Below the pieces are notes generated by a model, which ran no database searches, was not told the origin of the DNA, and saw nothing but the letters and a program-made list of their open reading frames with translations. 44,951 nt of DNA from an uncultured Bacilli bacterium (GTDB taxonomy: Bacteria > Bacillota_I > Bacilli_A > RF39 > UBA660), in assembly GCA_934141145.1 (NCBI GenBank), contig CAKPCA010000009.1, positions 1 to 44,951 of the forward strand. The letters are read 5' to 3'. The translations under genes were made by a program, and so were the position numbers. Shown here piece by piece: positions 24,753 to 32,997 of the stretch (positions are counted from its first letter, which is position 1; the number at the start of each line of letters is the position of its first letter).

Positions 24753-25074
24753 TTATATAAATAATATCAAAAAAGAATAAAAAATGATTTGATCTATGTG
24801 TTATTAAAAATATCTCGTTTTTTTCATATAACTTATTAGTATATTCCTTAGCACCTTCTATTAAATCGAATTTTTGGGCCATTCTATCCGTATTATTGCA
24901 GATAAAATCTTCTATTTCTTCTGAGCTCCAATCAAACATTCCTTCAGTAATGTGTTTAGCTTTTTTATTTATAATTCCTTTATTTATTTTATTTTTATCT
25001 TATTTTTCAAATTCTTCTAAAAATGTTTTATCTAAATCTGCTATTACATTATCAATATCTATTCCAATTCTCAT
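24748..25074 (-). pseudogene. Decayed 5'-nucleotidase (NT5C/HAD-like) gene
   Basis: The minus frame starts at ATG 25074 with MRIGIDIDNVIADLDKTFLE, the HAD motif I (DxDN) of the NT5C family and almost the start of the proteins encoded at 33684-35105 and 35121-35711. Codon 25 is TAA (25002-25000). After it the same frame continues as coding-like sequence, including ITEGMFDWSSEEIEDF and IFLITHR, matching motif II, then ends abruptly, so the C-terminal half with the motif III Lys and motif IV Asp is missing. Premature stop plus truncation make this a pseudogene. The remaining frame from ATG 24939 would encode only 63 residues. Confidence 0.8.
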
Positions 25075-25149
25075 ATAACAACCCCAGTATAAAATAAAGT
25101 TTTAATCTATAAAAAATATACATTATATTACAATTTTTTTCATACTCCC

Positions 25150-25177
25150 TTGAAAGTATTTAGGAAAATGATATAAT
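25150..25177 (+). promoter_or_regulatory. Promoter of a putative small RNA
   Basis: TTGAAA at 25150-25155, a 16-base spacer and a perfect TATAAT at 25172-25177; start expected near 25184. Confidence 0.7.
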
Positions 25178-25183
25178 TGATTT

Positions 25184-25287
25184 ATCAGAGAGATTTAATC
25201 AAATCTTATAGTCTTATTTTCGCATACATGTATAGTTAAGGTTCCATTGAGAAAATTACTCACACTTTGTGTGAGTTTTATTTTTAT
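25184..25287 (+). ncRNA. Putative small RNA or attenuator leader of about 100 bases
   Basis: A good promoter (25150-25177) and a strong intrinsic terminator, ACTCACAC (25258-25265) pairing with GTGTGAGT (25269-25276) followed by TTTATTTTT, bracket about 100 bases without a convincing reading frame. I could not match it to 6S RNA, a T-box, or SAM, preQ1 or fluoride riboswitches by eye. It could be an independent small RNA or a terminating leader for the gene at 25365, although that gene seems to have its own -10 box (TGATAAAAT near 25340). Confidence 0.45.
25258..25287 (+). terminator. Intrinsic terminator of the putative small RNA
   Basis: Perfect 8-bp GC-containing stem with a three-base loop, flanked by AAAATT on the 5' side and TTTATTTTT on the 3' side. 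Confidence 0.85.
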
Positions 25288-25364
25288 AGAAACAAATATA
25301 AGTAGATACACTTTATTGCTAAAAAACGACTAAAGTATGATAAAATATACTTAGGTGATTACTT

Positions 25365-26003
25365 ATGAAAAAAATCTTTTTGTATTTATATCCTATTCAA
25401 GAATACAATCGTCCTTTTGAATTTTCAGAAGAATATTTACAACAAATGGAAAGAGAAAATCCATATAAAGTATTAAATGAATGTATACAAAAAAGATACA
25501 GAGAAAAAGGATATCAAATTATTTATGCAATTTATCCAGATAAAAATATTTATGGAATTAACCCTTTACCTACTGATAAAATAATTTATACTGATGTAAC
25601 TTTTGAACAAGCTAGTGGTTATAATCAGGATGGTAGCGAAAAACAAGATAAAGATATTAAATATCCTAGTGAAAGATATTTAATAGAACAATTAGGAGAC
25701 TTTGATGAAATAGTGATTGGTGGATTTCACTTTGGTGATTGCGTTAAAAGAGTTGCTGAATATTGCTATCAAAGTGGAATATCTACTCTTGTAGATTTAG
25801 ATTTAACTGATTTATTTTTTAGTGTTTACCATAAAGAAGATTACTTTAAAATAGATGAGTATAATCCACAAAACTATAAAAATTTTATACTATCAAATAG
25901 TCGTTTTAGTAATATGGAAATCTCAGAAAGATTATTTGAAAGAAATTATAATAGTCCTGTTTATGGATTTGAAAATGTTGAAGAAAAAAGGAAGTTAAGA
26001 TAA
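25365..26003 (+). CDS. Hypothetical protein, 212 residues
   Basis: Not recognised with confidence. A soluble protein with no signal peptide or membrane helix. The central part EIVIGGFHFGDCVKRVAEYC followed by GISTLVDLDLTDLFF has the alternating strand-helix look of a Rossmann-like or cysteine-hydrolase-like fold (loosely like the GFHTxxCV region of isochorismatase-type hydrolases), but the match is weak. TAGGTGA lies shortly before the ATG, with a candidate extended -10 box TGATAAAAT upstream. It sits in an accessory stretch among decayed genes; its own frame is intact. Confidence 0.6.
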   Translation: MKKIFLYLYPIQEYNRPFEFSEEYLQQMERENPYKVLNECIQKRYREKGYQIIYAIYPDKNIYGINPLPTDKIIYTDVTFEQASGYNQDGSEKQDKDIKYPSERYLIEQLGDFDEIVIGGFHFGDCVKRVAEYCYQSGISTLVDLDLTDLFFSVYHKEDYFKIDEYNPQNYKNFILSNSRFSNMEISERLFERNYNSPVYGFENVEEKRKLR

Positions 26004-26020
26004 AAAAGGAAAAATAATTT

Positions 26021-26694
26021 ATGAATATAATAAAAACAATAGATTTATGGACAGAACAAAATCCAAATTATATAGAATGTTTTAGTGGTGCATTTGTTGA
26101 CGGATTGAAAATTGAAATATTCCTTTTAACTCTTATAAAATAGTGAGAAATTGTAATTGTATTATAACTAGCAATCAAGATAATTTAAATATCAGTAATA
26201 AACACAATTCTATAATTTTTTACAAAGACAATTCACCTGTAAGATTAATGGTAATCAATAAAGAAACTAATATAGATTACTGTATAAATGAAGCATTAAG
26301 TCAATCTTTTAATAATTCAACATTAAGAGATATATTTAGTACAATAAAAATAAGAAGAACGGAGATAAATTTAAATCAACCAGCAGTTGAAAATAACTCT
26401 GATAAACAAAAAGAAATTGATGTATTATCTTGTGATAGGCCTAGTTTGTTAGAATGTATGCGAAAAGGAAATTATACAGAGGGGGATATGAATTTTGGAA
26501 AGAAAAATAGCGATAATAGTTATAATTTTAATTCAAATATTTTTATACAATACAAACTTACAACCGATACAGAATATTTTTTAATTCAACATCACTGTGC
26601 ATTTATAAATAAAAATATGACAAGAATTATTCCTTTACAAGATAATTCTTCATTAAATATTGAAATGATAACAATGAAAAATGAGAATAATTAA
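26021..26694 (+). pseudogene. Probable frameshifted hypothetical gene
   Basis: An ATG at 26021, with AAAAAGGA upstream, opens a frame for 40 codons (MNIIKTIDLWTEQNPNYIEC and so on) that stops at TAG 26141-26143. A second frame, open from about 26116, reads NIPFNSYKIVRNCNCIITSN and continues to the TAA at 26692-26694. It has only a GTG at 26143, with no ribosome binding site. The two frames overlap for about 27 bases and join sensibly with one frameshift between 26110 and 26118, giving a protein of roughly 220 residues. I do not recognise the family. A split overlapping gene pair is possible but less likely. Confidence 0.5.
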
Positions 26695-26868
26695 TAAATT
26701 ACATAATATTTAAATGTCAAAATATAAATACTTTTAGTGATTTGGATGATAATAGTAAGTATTATAAACAAAATAAATATGTTTGACATTATATATCAAA
26801 GGAAGGATACGATTATAAGTATTAATCTTAATAACTCTCACCTAAAAATTAATATTATTATAGTATAA
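26681..26868 (+). pseudogene. Remnant of a small unknown gene with several frameshifts and a nonsense codon
   Basis: Coding-like segments follow each other in different frames: MRIINKLHNI from ATG 26681, then FKCQNINTFSDLDDNSKYYK from 26709, a TGA at 26784, then HYISKEGYDYK in the same frame, and SINLNNSHLKINIIIV from 26818 to a TAA at 26868. Composition and codon use match local genes, whereas random AT-rich sequence would show more stops. At least two frameshifts and one nonsense change are needed to join them, so the gene is dead. Family unknown. Confidence 0.45.
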
Positions 26869-26905
26869 ATTCTATTATGAGTTTCAATATTATTTAATAA
26901 TTTTA

Positions 26906-28510
26906 TTAATGTTTTAAATTTTTCAATTTGTGATTATTGAACTGATAGAATTTATTACATACTTCATTTATTTTATCATTATGTGTTGCAATTATTAATG
27001 TTTTATCCTTAAAATATTTTAATATAAAGTTAACAACTACTTCTTCAGTATGTTTATCTAAATTGGAAGTTGGTTCATCTAATATGTAAATATTTTTATT
27101 CATAAGATAACTTCTTAAAATATTTATTCTTCTTTTTTGACCAGTTGATAATTTTAATCCCTTTTCACCAACTATAGTATATATTCCATTTTCAAGCATT
27201 AGAAGTTCATCTAATTCTAATTCTTTTAAATAATTTATTATTTCATTGTCTGACAACTTTTTATCCAAACACAAATTATCCTTTATTGACATATTAAACA
27301 ATTCTATTTCTTGACTAACAACACCAATATCTAATCTAACATCTTTTATATCATAATTATCTATATTAATTGTTCCTTTATATGTAGTTATGTTACCTAA
27401 TATAAGATTTATTATAGACGTTTTACCTTGTCCAGATTTCCCTGTAATTGAAATTTTGTCATTTCTGTTTACTATTAATTCATCTACTATTATATCAAAT
27501 TTTGATTCTTTATATTTTAGGTCTATATTTTTTAATTCGATTTTTTCAAATGTATTAAGTGAATTCCTTTCATCAACCTTACTAAACAACTGAACAACTT
27601 TTTTTCTTAATACTTTTAATTCAAAACAATTTACAATAGTTCCAGATAACTCATCAAAGATAAATCCCATTTCTAAATAAAGTGATATATAAAAAGTAAT
27701 TACTCCTAATGTATCTATTCCATTAGAAAGATCAAAAATACTTTTTATAATTGCTAATGCAAAAGGAATAACTATTAAAATATTTCTGATTATTTCTTCT
27801 AATGAATAACATCTTACATATTTATTTTGTCTTTTGTAACACTCTGCGCCTTCTTTTTGAATTATTTTTTCAAAATATTTATTATTGTTTAACGCTTTTA
27901 CTGTTCTAATATTACTTATAAAATCTTGGTATATTGATGAATATTCATATTCTTTATCATATAATTCTTCAACATATTTATTAGACCTTTTTAAAATGTG
28001 TATACTTATTAATATACATAAGATACTTAAAGTTAAAGAAATTACAAATAGAATTTTAGACTGATTAAACACAGTGTAAAAGAAAAATGAAAATGATAAT
28101 ATAATTCCAATATATTCAGCATTTAATATTTCTTTTACAAGACTAGATATTTTTTCAATTATACTTTCTAAATAACCTGTTTGATATTTTGATAATATTT
28201 CAACTGGTACTTTTGTTAATTTCTTATAATATTCTAAATATTGAACATTAGAGTATTCATATAAATAATTATCGAATATTTTTCTCTTCAAATATAGTAT
28301 AAATGCTCTAATGGTTTTAGAACTTATAAAAATAGTCGCAACTATTATTGCTTTTTCTACTGTAAATGGTAATGTTAAGAAAAGAGCAAATGTATAAGGT
28401 ATAACATAATAAATAAAGTCTAAGAAGGCTTCGATAAATAAACATAATGCTATTTTTTTCTTGTTTAATAATTTAAATATAAAATTGATATTATTATTTT
28501 GCTTTTTCAT
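26906..28510 (-). CDS. ABC exporter with fused membrane and ATPase domains
   Basis: 534 residues: an N-terminal membrane domain of about six helices (residues 20-300) and a C-terminal ABC domain with Walker A GKSGQGKTS near 362, Q-loop VVSQEIELF, signature LSTGQKRR, Walker B IYILDEPTSNLD and switch histidine IIATHND. It is therefore a half-size exporter acting as a homodimer. The family includes bacteriocin, peptide, lipid and drug exporters; no leader-peptidase domain is present and no peptide gene is evident nearby. AGGTGG lies six bases before the ATG. It stands alone between decayed genes and the hydrolase cluster. Confidence 0.9.
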   Translation of the reverse strand: MKKQNNNINFIFKLLNKKKIALCLFIEAFLDFIYYVIPYTFALFLTLPFTVEKAIIVATIFISSKTIRAFILYLKRKIFDNYLYEYSNVQYLEYYKKLTKVPVEILSKYQTGYLESIIEKISSLVKEILNAEYIGIILSFSFFFYTVFNQSKILFVISLTLSILCILISIHILKRSNKYVEELYDKEYEYSSIYQDFISNIRTVKALNNNKYFEKIIQKEGAECYKRQNKYVRCYSLEEIIRNILIVIPFALAIIKSIFDLSNGIDTLGVITFYISLYLEMGFIFDELSGTIVNCFELKVLRKKVVQLFSKVDERNSLNTFEKIELKNIDLKYKESKFDIIVDELIVNRNDKISITGKSGQGKTSIINLILGNITTYKGTINIDNYDIKDVRLDIGVVSQEIELFNMSIKDNLCLDKKLSDNEIINYLKELELDELLMLENGIYTIVGEKGLKLSTGQKRRINILRSYLMNKNIYILDEPTSNLDKHTEEVVVNFILKYFKDKTLIIATHNDKINEVCNKFYQFNNHKLKNLKH

Positions 28511-28716
28511 TTTGTACCACCTAAAATTAATTATTTATATCATTAAAAAATGTGAAGAATATGCATTATTGCAATATCAACACTTGAGTATTAAAATAAC
28601 AATATTATTATACTATAAAATAATAAAATCCTCCATACTTATATTTAAATTCAGCAAAGTTCATAGATAATTTTTTTATTCAATATAGTTCAAATCAACC
28701 TATAAATTAGCAAATT

Positions 28717-28748
28717 TTAAAATAAAGACAATTATGAACATTGTCTTT
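28717..28748 (-). terminator. Terminator after the hydrolase cluster
   Basis: AAAGACAAT (28724-28732) pairs with ATTGTCTTT (28740-28748) across seven bases, followed on the minus strand by ATTTTAAAATTT. It lies 12 bases after the last HD gene. The remaining bases up to the ABC exporter gene (28511-28716) show nothing else I can support. Confidence 0.8.
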
Positions 28749-28760
28749 ATATTTAATAAA

Positions 28761-29369
28761 TTATAAATTTTCTTTTATTTCTGGAAACAAGTCATATAAA
28801 TTATATCCAAGTAAATCATCAAAATACTGTTTTAATTTATATGTTTCTTTAATATGATATTGAGTATTAGAATATGCTCCTTTTCTTAAAATAAGATCAA
28901 TTAACCTCTTATCTATTGTGTAAATTTTACCGATTCGTGGGCACATTAGATCAAACAAGTTTATTAATTTTTCTTCCATTGTATATTCATGTTTTTCTAT
29001 AAAATCAGTTAAGAATGGATTATCTTCCCTCTTTGGTCCTCCTCCTGCTGTACAAGTAACATCATTATTTAAATATGAATGAGTTAAACATATATTAGCA
29101 TATTCATCATCATAACCTTTATTTTTTAAATATTCATATCCTCTCATAACATGCCCACGAGACTCACCATTATATTTACCTATATCGTGAATATATCCAA
29201 GAGTTATTGTCTTATCTACATCTACATTATATCCCTTTTCATTTAATGCTTTTGCGAGTATTCCTGCACTATCACCAACACATATACAGTGACCTATCCA
29301 TCTATCACCTTTTGTATTTTTTCTTTCTATTTCTAATAGTTCTCTTGCTTCTTTGCTTGTTAATTTCAT
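28761..29369 (-). CDS. HD-domain phosphohydrolase, duplicate copy B
   Basis: 202 residues. Metal-ligand candidates of the HD fold are His27 (RWIGHCICVGDSAG), His61-Asp62 (GYIHDIGKY) and Asp140 (INLFDLMCP), with His97 (THSYLNND) near the site. Such small HD proteins are usually nucleotide or phosphate-ester hydrolases; the substrate is unknown. The ATG overlaps the TGA of the original histidine phosphatase frame (ATGA), so the two were designed to be translationally coupled. That phosphatase copy now stops early, 63 bases before, which may reduce coupling. It is about 85 percent identical to the copy at 29964-30572 by eye, offset by exactly 1203 bases. All HD residues are intact. Confidence 0.85.
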   Translation of the reverse strand: MKLTSKEARELLEIERKNTKGDRWIGHCICVGDSAGILAKALNEKGYNVDVDKTITLGYIHDIGKYNGESRGHVMRGYEYLKNKGYDDEYANICLTHSYLNNDVTCTAGGGPKREDNPFLTDFIEKHEYTMEEKLINLFDLMCPRIGKIYTIDKRLIDLILRKGAYSNTQYHIKETYKLKQYFDDLLGYNLYDLFPEIKENL

Positions 29370-29902
29370 AATTCATACTCCTTTATTTCACAATTTTTTT
29401 GACCACTTACATTTAAAAGCATACCATCTTATGGTAATTCTTCAAAATAAAATTGCATTGCTCTTGCGACTGCACCATGAGTTACAATTAAAATATTCTT
29501 GTTATGATATTTTTCTTTTATTTCATCTAAAAATGAATGAGTTCTTTTAAACAAATCAGGTAATGTCTCAAGCCCATAGACTATGTTATTTGAATAATAA
29601 TTATAGTATTCTTTAAAATAATAGTCATCAAGAATTGTATTAGTTAATACTCCACCATCTCTTTCAATTAATCTATCATCATAAATAACCGGAATATTAT
29701 TAGCATTTATTATTTCACATGTATGTTTTGTTCTCTTCATAGGAGAACACATTATCAAATCAATATTTAATTTTTTTATTTTTTCTCTTGTTTTCTTTGC
29801 TTGCTCTATACCTATTTCATTTATATCTTCATCTAATCTACAATTATATTTATTTTCTATATTACAATTTGTTTGTCCATGCCTTACAATATAAATTTTC
29901 AT
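29366..29902 (-). pseudogene. Histidine phosphatase, duplicate copy B, truncated by a nonsense mutation
   Basis: The frame matches the copy at 30569-31105 codon for codon, with catalytic RHG at residues 7-9 (His8) and second His142 in VTHGAVARA. Codon 158 is TAA (29431-29429) where the other copy has GAA, a single G-to-T change after ELP. The remaining 20 codons (DGMLLNVSG and so on to KEYEL) are still present and lead to the TGA that overlaps the HD start. A 157-residue product keeps the whole catalytic core but lacks the last strand region, so it may still be partly functional. I call it a probable pseudogene. AGGAG precedes the ATG. Confidence 0.75.
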
Positions 29903-29963
29903 TTTTTAATCTCCTAACTTTCCAAATAAAATTTCATTTATCTTTATGATTTTAAATATGTTT

Positions 29964-30572
29964 TTATAAATTATCTTTTATTTTTGGAAACAAGTCATAT
30001 AAATTATATCCAAGTAAGTTATCAAAATACTCTTTTAATTTGTATGTTTCTTTTACATGATATTGTGTATTAGAATATGCTCCTCTTCTAATCATTATAT
30101 CAATTAATCTTTTATCTATTGTATAAACTTTACCACCTTGCGGACACATTAAATCACATAAATTTATTAATTTTTCTTCTAGCGTATACTCATGTTTTTC
30201 TATAAAATTAGTTAAGAATGGATTATCTTCTCTATTGGGAACCCATCCGGCAGTACATAAAATATCGTTATTTAAATATGAATGAGTCAAACATATATTT
30301 GCATATTCATCATCATAACCTTTATTTTTTAAATACTCATACCCTCTCATAACACTACCATGTGCCTCACCATTATATTTACCTATATCATGCACATAAC
30401 CTAAAGCAATTGATTTGTCTATATCTACATTTATTCCTTTTTCGCATAATGCTTGTGCAATTTTTCCAGCACTATCACCAACGCATATACAGTGATCTAT
30501 CCATCTATCATCCTTTGTATTTTTTCTTTCAATTTCTAATAGTTCTCTTGCTTCCTTACTTGTTAATATCAT
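29964..30572 (-). CDS. HD-domain phosphohydrolase, duplicate copy A
   Basis: 202 residues, the same length as copy B. HD residues His27 (RWIDHCICVGDSAG), His61-Asp62 (GYVHDIGKY) and Asp140 (INLCDLMCP) are intact. It differs from copy B mainly in surface positions and in the region CTAGWVPNRED against CTAGGGPKRED. Its ATG overlaps the stop codon of the complete histidine phosphatase gene upstream (ATGA), which gives coupled translation of a phosphatase and an HD hydrolase. A joint pathway is implied; the substrate is unknown. Confidence 0.85.
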   Translation of the reverse strand: MILTSKEARELLEIERKNTKDDRWIDHCICVGDSAGKIAQALCEKGINVDIDKSIALGYVHDIGKYNGEAHGSVMRGYEYLKNKGYDDEYANICLTHSYLNNDILCTAGWVPNREDNPFLTNFIEKHEYTLEEKLINLCDLMCPQGGKVYTIDKRLIDIMIRRGAYSNTQYHVKETYKLKEYFDNLLGYNLYDLFPKIKDNL

Positions 30573-31105
30573 AATTCATACTCCTTTATTTCACAATTTT
30601 TAAGTCCACTTACATTTAAAAGCATACCATCTTCTGGTAATTCTTCAAAATAAAATTGCATTGCTCTTGCGACTGCACCATGAGTTACTAGTAAAATATT
30701 TTTATCATAATATTTTTCTTTTATTTCATCTAAAAATGACTGTGTTCTCTTGAACAAAACAGGTAATGTTTCAAGTCCATCAACTACGTTATCTGAATAA
30801 TAATTATAGTATTCTTTAAAATAATAGTCATCAAGAATGGTATTAGTTAATACTCCACCATCTCTTTCAATTAATCTATCATCATAAATAACTGGAATAT
30901 TATTAGCATTTATTATTTCACATGTATGTTTTGTTCTTTTCATTGGAGAACATATTATTAAATCAATATTTAATTCTTTAACTTTTTCTCTTGCTTGTTG
31001 TGCCTGTTCTATACCCATTTCATTTATATCTTCATCTAATCTACAATTATACTTATTTTCTACATTACATTTTGTTTGTCCATGTCTTACAATATAAATC
31101 TTCAT
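30569..31105 (-). CDS. Histidine phosphatase family protein, duplicate copy A
   Basis: 178 residues of the phosphoglycerate-mutase-like histidine phosphatase superfamily. Catalytic RHG at 7-9 (IVRHGQTKCN), SPMKRTKHT with the second phosphate-binding arginine, the acid RLIERDGG and the second histidine VTHGAVARA around 142. It is the complete version of copy B. Members dephosphorylate small metabolites or phosphoproteins and specificity cannot be read. AGAGG lies six bases upstream of the ATG. It is translationally coupled to the HD gene through ATGA. About 89 percent identical to copy B over the shared 157 residues by eye count. Confidence 0.92.
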   Translation of the reverse strand: MKIYIVRHGQTKCNVENKYNCRLDEDINEMGIEQAQQAREKVKELNIDLIICSPMKRTKHTCEIINANNIPVIYDDRLIERDGGVLTNTILDDYYFKEYYNYYSDNVVDGLETLPVLFKRTQSFLDEIKEKYYDKNILLVTHGAVARAMQFYFEELPEDGMLLNVSGLKNCEIKEYEL

Positions 31106-31134
31106 TTTGTGCCTCTTTCATAATTTATTATCTT

Positions 31135-31563
31135 TTATATCTTTAATATCATATCTCTATAGTGTACTTTAAATCCCATTTTTTCATATAAATGAATCGC
31201 AGGATTATTACCAAATACTTCAAGTTCTATATCTCTATTCATATCTTTAGCAATATCAATTATTTTTTTAATTACTTCTTCACCAATGCCTATATTTCTA
31301 TATTCTTCATCTATGTAAAGTCTATTTATATATAAAGTATGTTGATTTAACACTTCATCATCCCTTAAGTCCAATCCAACAAATCCAACCATAATATCAT
31401 CTTTTAATATTTTATAATAAAATTCATTTTCATCAAATTTTATTTTTACATCATAATTACAGTTATATAAATCATCTATAGTATCATGATGATGCCATAT
31501 TTTATATATCCATTCTATAAAATATTCGTTTTTTTCTTTTTCTAATTTAATATTATTTTTCAT
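31135..31563 (-). CDS. GNAT family N-acetyltransferase
   Basis: 142 residues with the GNAT core: strand LYINRLYIDEEYRNIGIGEE contains the acetyl-CoA pyrophosphate loop (RNIGIG) and the C-terminal motif B is NPAIHLYEKMGFKVHY. The acceptor substrate is unknown. It lies 29 bases upstream of the histidine phosphatase gene in the same direction without a clear terminator, so it may be co-transcribed with the phosphatase-HD pair. Confidence 0.9.
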   Translation of the reverse strand: MKNNIKLEKEKNEYFIEWIYKIWHHHDTIDDLYNCNYDVKIKFDENEFYYKILKDDIMVGFVGLDLRDDEVLNQHTLYINRLYIDEEYRNIGIGEEVIKKIIDIAKDMNRDIELEVFGNNPAIHLYEKMGFKVHYRDMILKI

Positions 31564-31649
31564 AAAATCACTTGCTTTCTATCTTCAATCATAATATATG
31601 TTATTTTGTTTTAATCAGTTTTTAACAATATTTTTCATTTTTTCATCTT

Positions 31650-32174
31650 CTACAAATCATATTCATATATTTTACAGTTTTCATTAATGTTTGATGAATT
31701 TCCATTCTTAGGTATTCCATTAAAATACCAATATATAGCCCTTGATATTCCACCATGGGTTACTAATAAAACATTCTTATTTTGTAATTTTATTTCATCT
31801 ATAAATTCTTTAACTCTTTCATAAACACTTTTCATCGTTTCTAATTCTGGATATTTTAAATCAGAATTATAATTCCAAAATATATCCCAATCTAAATTTT
31901 TAAAAGGAATATTTTCATATATTCCCATATTTCTTTCTTTTATTCTTTCATCTATTATAACAGGAATATTTTTATCTAAATTAAATAATTCTAATGTATG
32001 TTTTGCTCTTTCTATTGGTGAACAATATATTATGTGTATGTCTAATTTTCTTAAATCTTCTCCTATTTTTTTTGCCTGAATGATTCCATTTTCATTTAAT
32101 GGTTCTTCTTCTGTCGCAATAAGTTCCTTTTTTCCCATATTAGTTTCACCGTGTCTTATTACATATAATTTCAT
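31650..32174 (-). CDS. Histidine phosphatase family protein (third paralogue)
   Basis: 174 residues. Catalytic RHGE at 7-10 (VIRHGETNMG), SPIERAKHT, acid region IKERNMGIYE and second histidine VTHGGISRA. It belongs to the same local family as the copies at 29.4 and 30.6 kb but is much more diverged; the ERNMG motif is nearer to classical phosphoglycerate-mutase-like phosphatases. AAGGAG precedes the ATG. It starts 19 bases after the fourth paralogue, so the two form a pair. Confidence 0.92.
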   Translation of the reverse strand: MKLYVIRHGETNMGKKELIATEEEPLNENGIIQAKKIGEDLRKLDIHIIYCSPIERAKHTLELFNLDKNIPVIIDERIKERNMGIYENIPFKNLDWDIFWNYNSDLKYPELETMKSVYERVKEFIDEIKLQNKNVLLVTHGGISRAIYWYFNGIPKNGNSSNINENCKIYEYDL

Positions 32175-32193
32175 ATATAGCTCCTTCTATTTT

Positions 32194-32718
32194 TTATAGT
32201 TCATATATTTTAATTTCACAATTTTTAAGTCCCCTATTTAAAAATTTACCTTCTTTTATTCCTTCAAAATATCCACTAAATGCTTTTGATACACCAGAAT
32301 GCGCTACTATTAATACACTTTTATAATTTTTAGTTTTTAATTCATCTAGAAAATCATATACTCTTTTAAAGAAATCTTGAATATTTTCACTTGTTCCATA
32401 TTTAATTTTTGTATAGTAATTCCAATATTCTTCTCTGTTTGTATAACTTATTGGTTTACCATTTAAATCACCTGGATTTCTTTCTTCTAATCTATTATCT
32501 ATTAAAATATTCTTATTCTTAGCGTTAATTATCATAGATGTATGTTTTGCTCTTATTAATGGTGAAGAAATTATAATATCATAATCTAAATCTTCAATAG
32601 TTCTTTTTAATTCTTTTGCCTGAATGATTCCATTTTCATTTAAATCCTCATTTTCATTACTATACACTTTGAGTGCATTATGGGAAACTTCACCATGTCT
32701 TACAATATAAACCTTCAT
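32194..32718 (-). CDS. Histidine phosphatase family protein (fourth paralogue)
   Basis: 174 residues. RHGE at 7-10 (IVRHGEVSHN), SPLIRAKHTSM, LEERNPGDLNG and second histidine VAHSGVSKA. The C terminus LKNCEIKIYEL matches the LKNCEIKEYEL end of the complete copy at 30.6 kb, showing common descent and what the truncated copy B lost. AAAGGA lies nine bases before the ATG. The remnant of a membrane protein gene lies upstream and its old frame runs into this gene's start. Confidence 0.92.
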   Translation of the reverse strand: MKVYIVRHGEVSHNALKVYSNENEDLNENGIIQAKELKRTIEDLDYDIIISSPLIRAKHTSMIINAKNKNILIDNRLEERNPGDLNGKPISYTNREEYWNYYTKIKYGTSENIQDFFKRVYDFLDELKTKNYKSVLIVAHSGVSKAFSGYFEGIKEGKFLNRGLKNCEIKIYEL

Positions 32719-32774
32719 TATTATTTTTCCTTTCTTTTAAAAACGCATATGTACTTGTTAATAATATTAATGCA

Positions 32775-32981
32775 TCACCTATCACCATAAGTATAATTTA
32801 AAAATAAATATGTTCTTATTAAATTTATTAAACTTAAAATAGCATCTGTATATGATTTTATTAAAATATCATATATACCTTCAAATATACAATTAAATGA
32901 TTGAATAATTAAAGATTTTTTTCTTGTTTTAACAACCATACTTATTATAATTGCCAAAAATGCCAAAATACTAAATATCAT
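32775..32981 (-). pseudogene. Fragment of a YgjV-like small membrane protein gene
   Basis: 68 codons with two or three hydrophobic segments; ISMVVKTRKKSLIIQSFNC and ILSLINLIRTYLF resemble YgjV-type inner-membrane proteins. The frame ends just after NYTYGDR. A GGTGATA/GGTGATG repeat sits at the break: removing seven bases would continue the frame as GDALILLTSTYAFLKER to about 32690, inside the next gene. This looks like a short tandem duplication that caused a frameshift. Both assignment and pseudogene status are tentative. Confidence 0.4.
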
Positions 32982-32997
32982 TTATTTAAACCGCTAA

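Noticed and set aside
26784..26786. TGA read as Trp (mollicute-type code) because the remnant would read KYVWHYISK
   Set aside because: Intact genes in the window use TGG for Trp and end in TGA (for example the histidine phosphatase at 30569), and the surrounding remnant also has frameshifts, so decay explains it.
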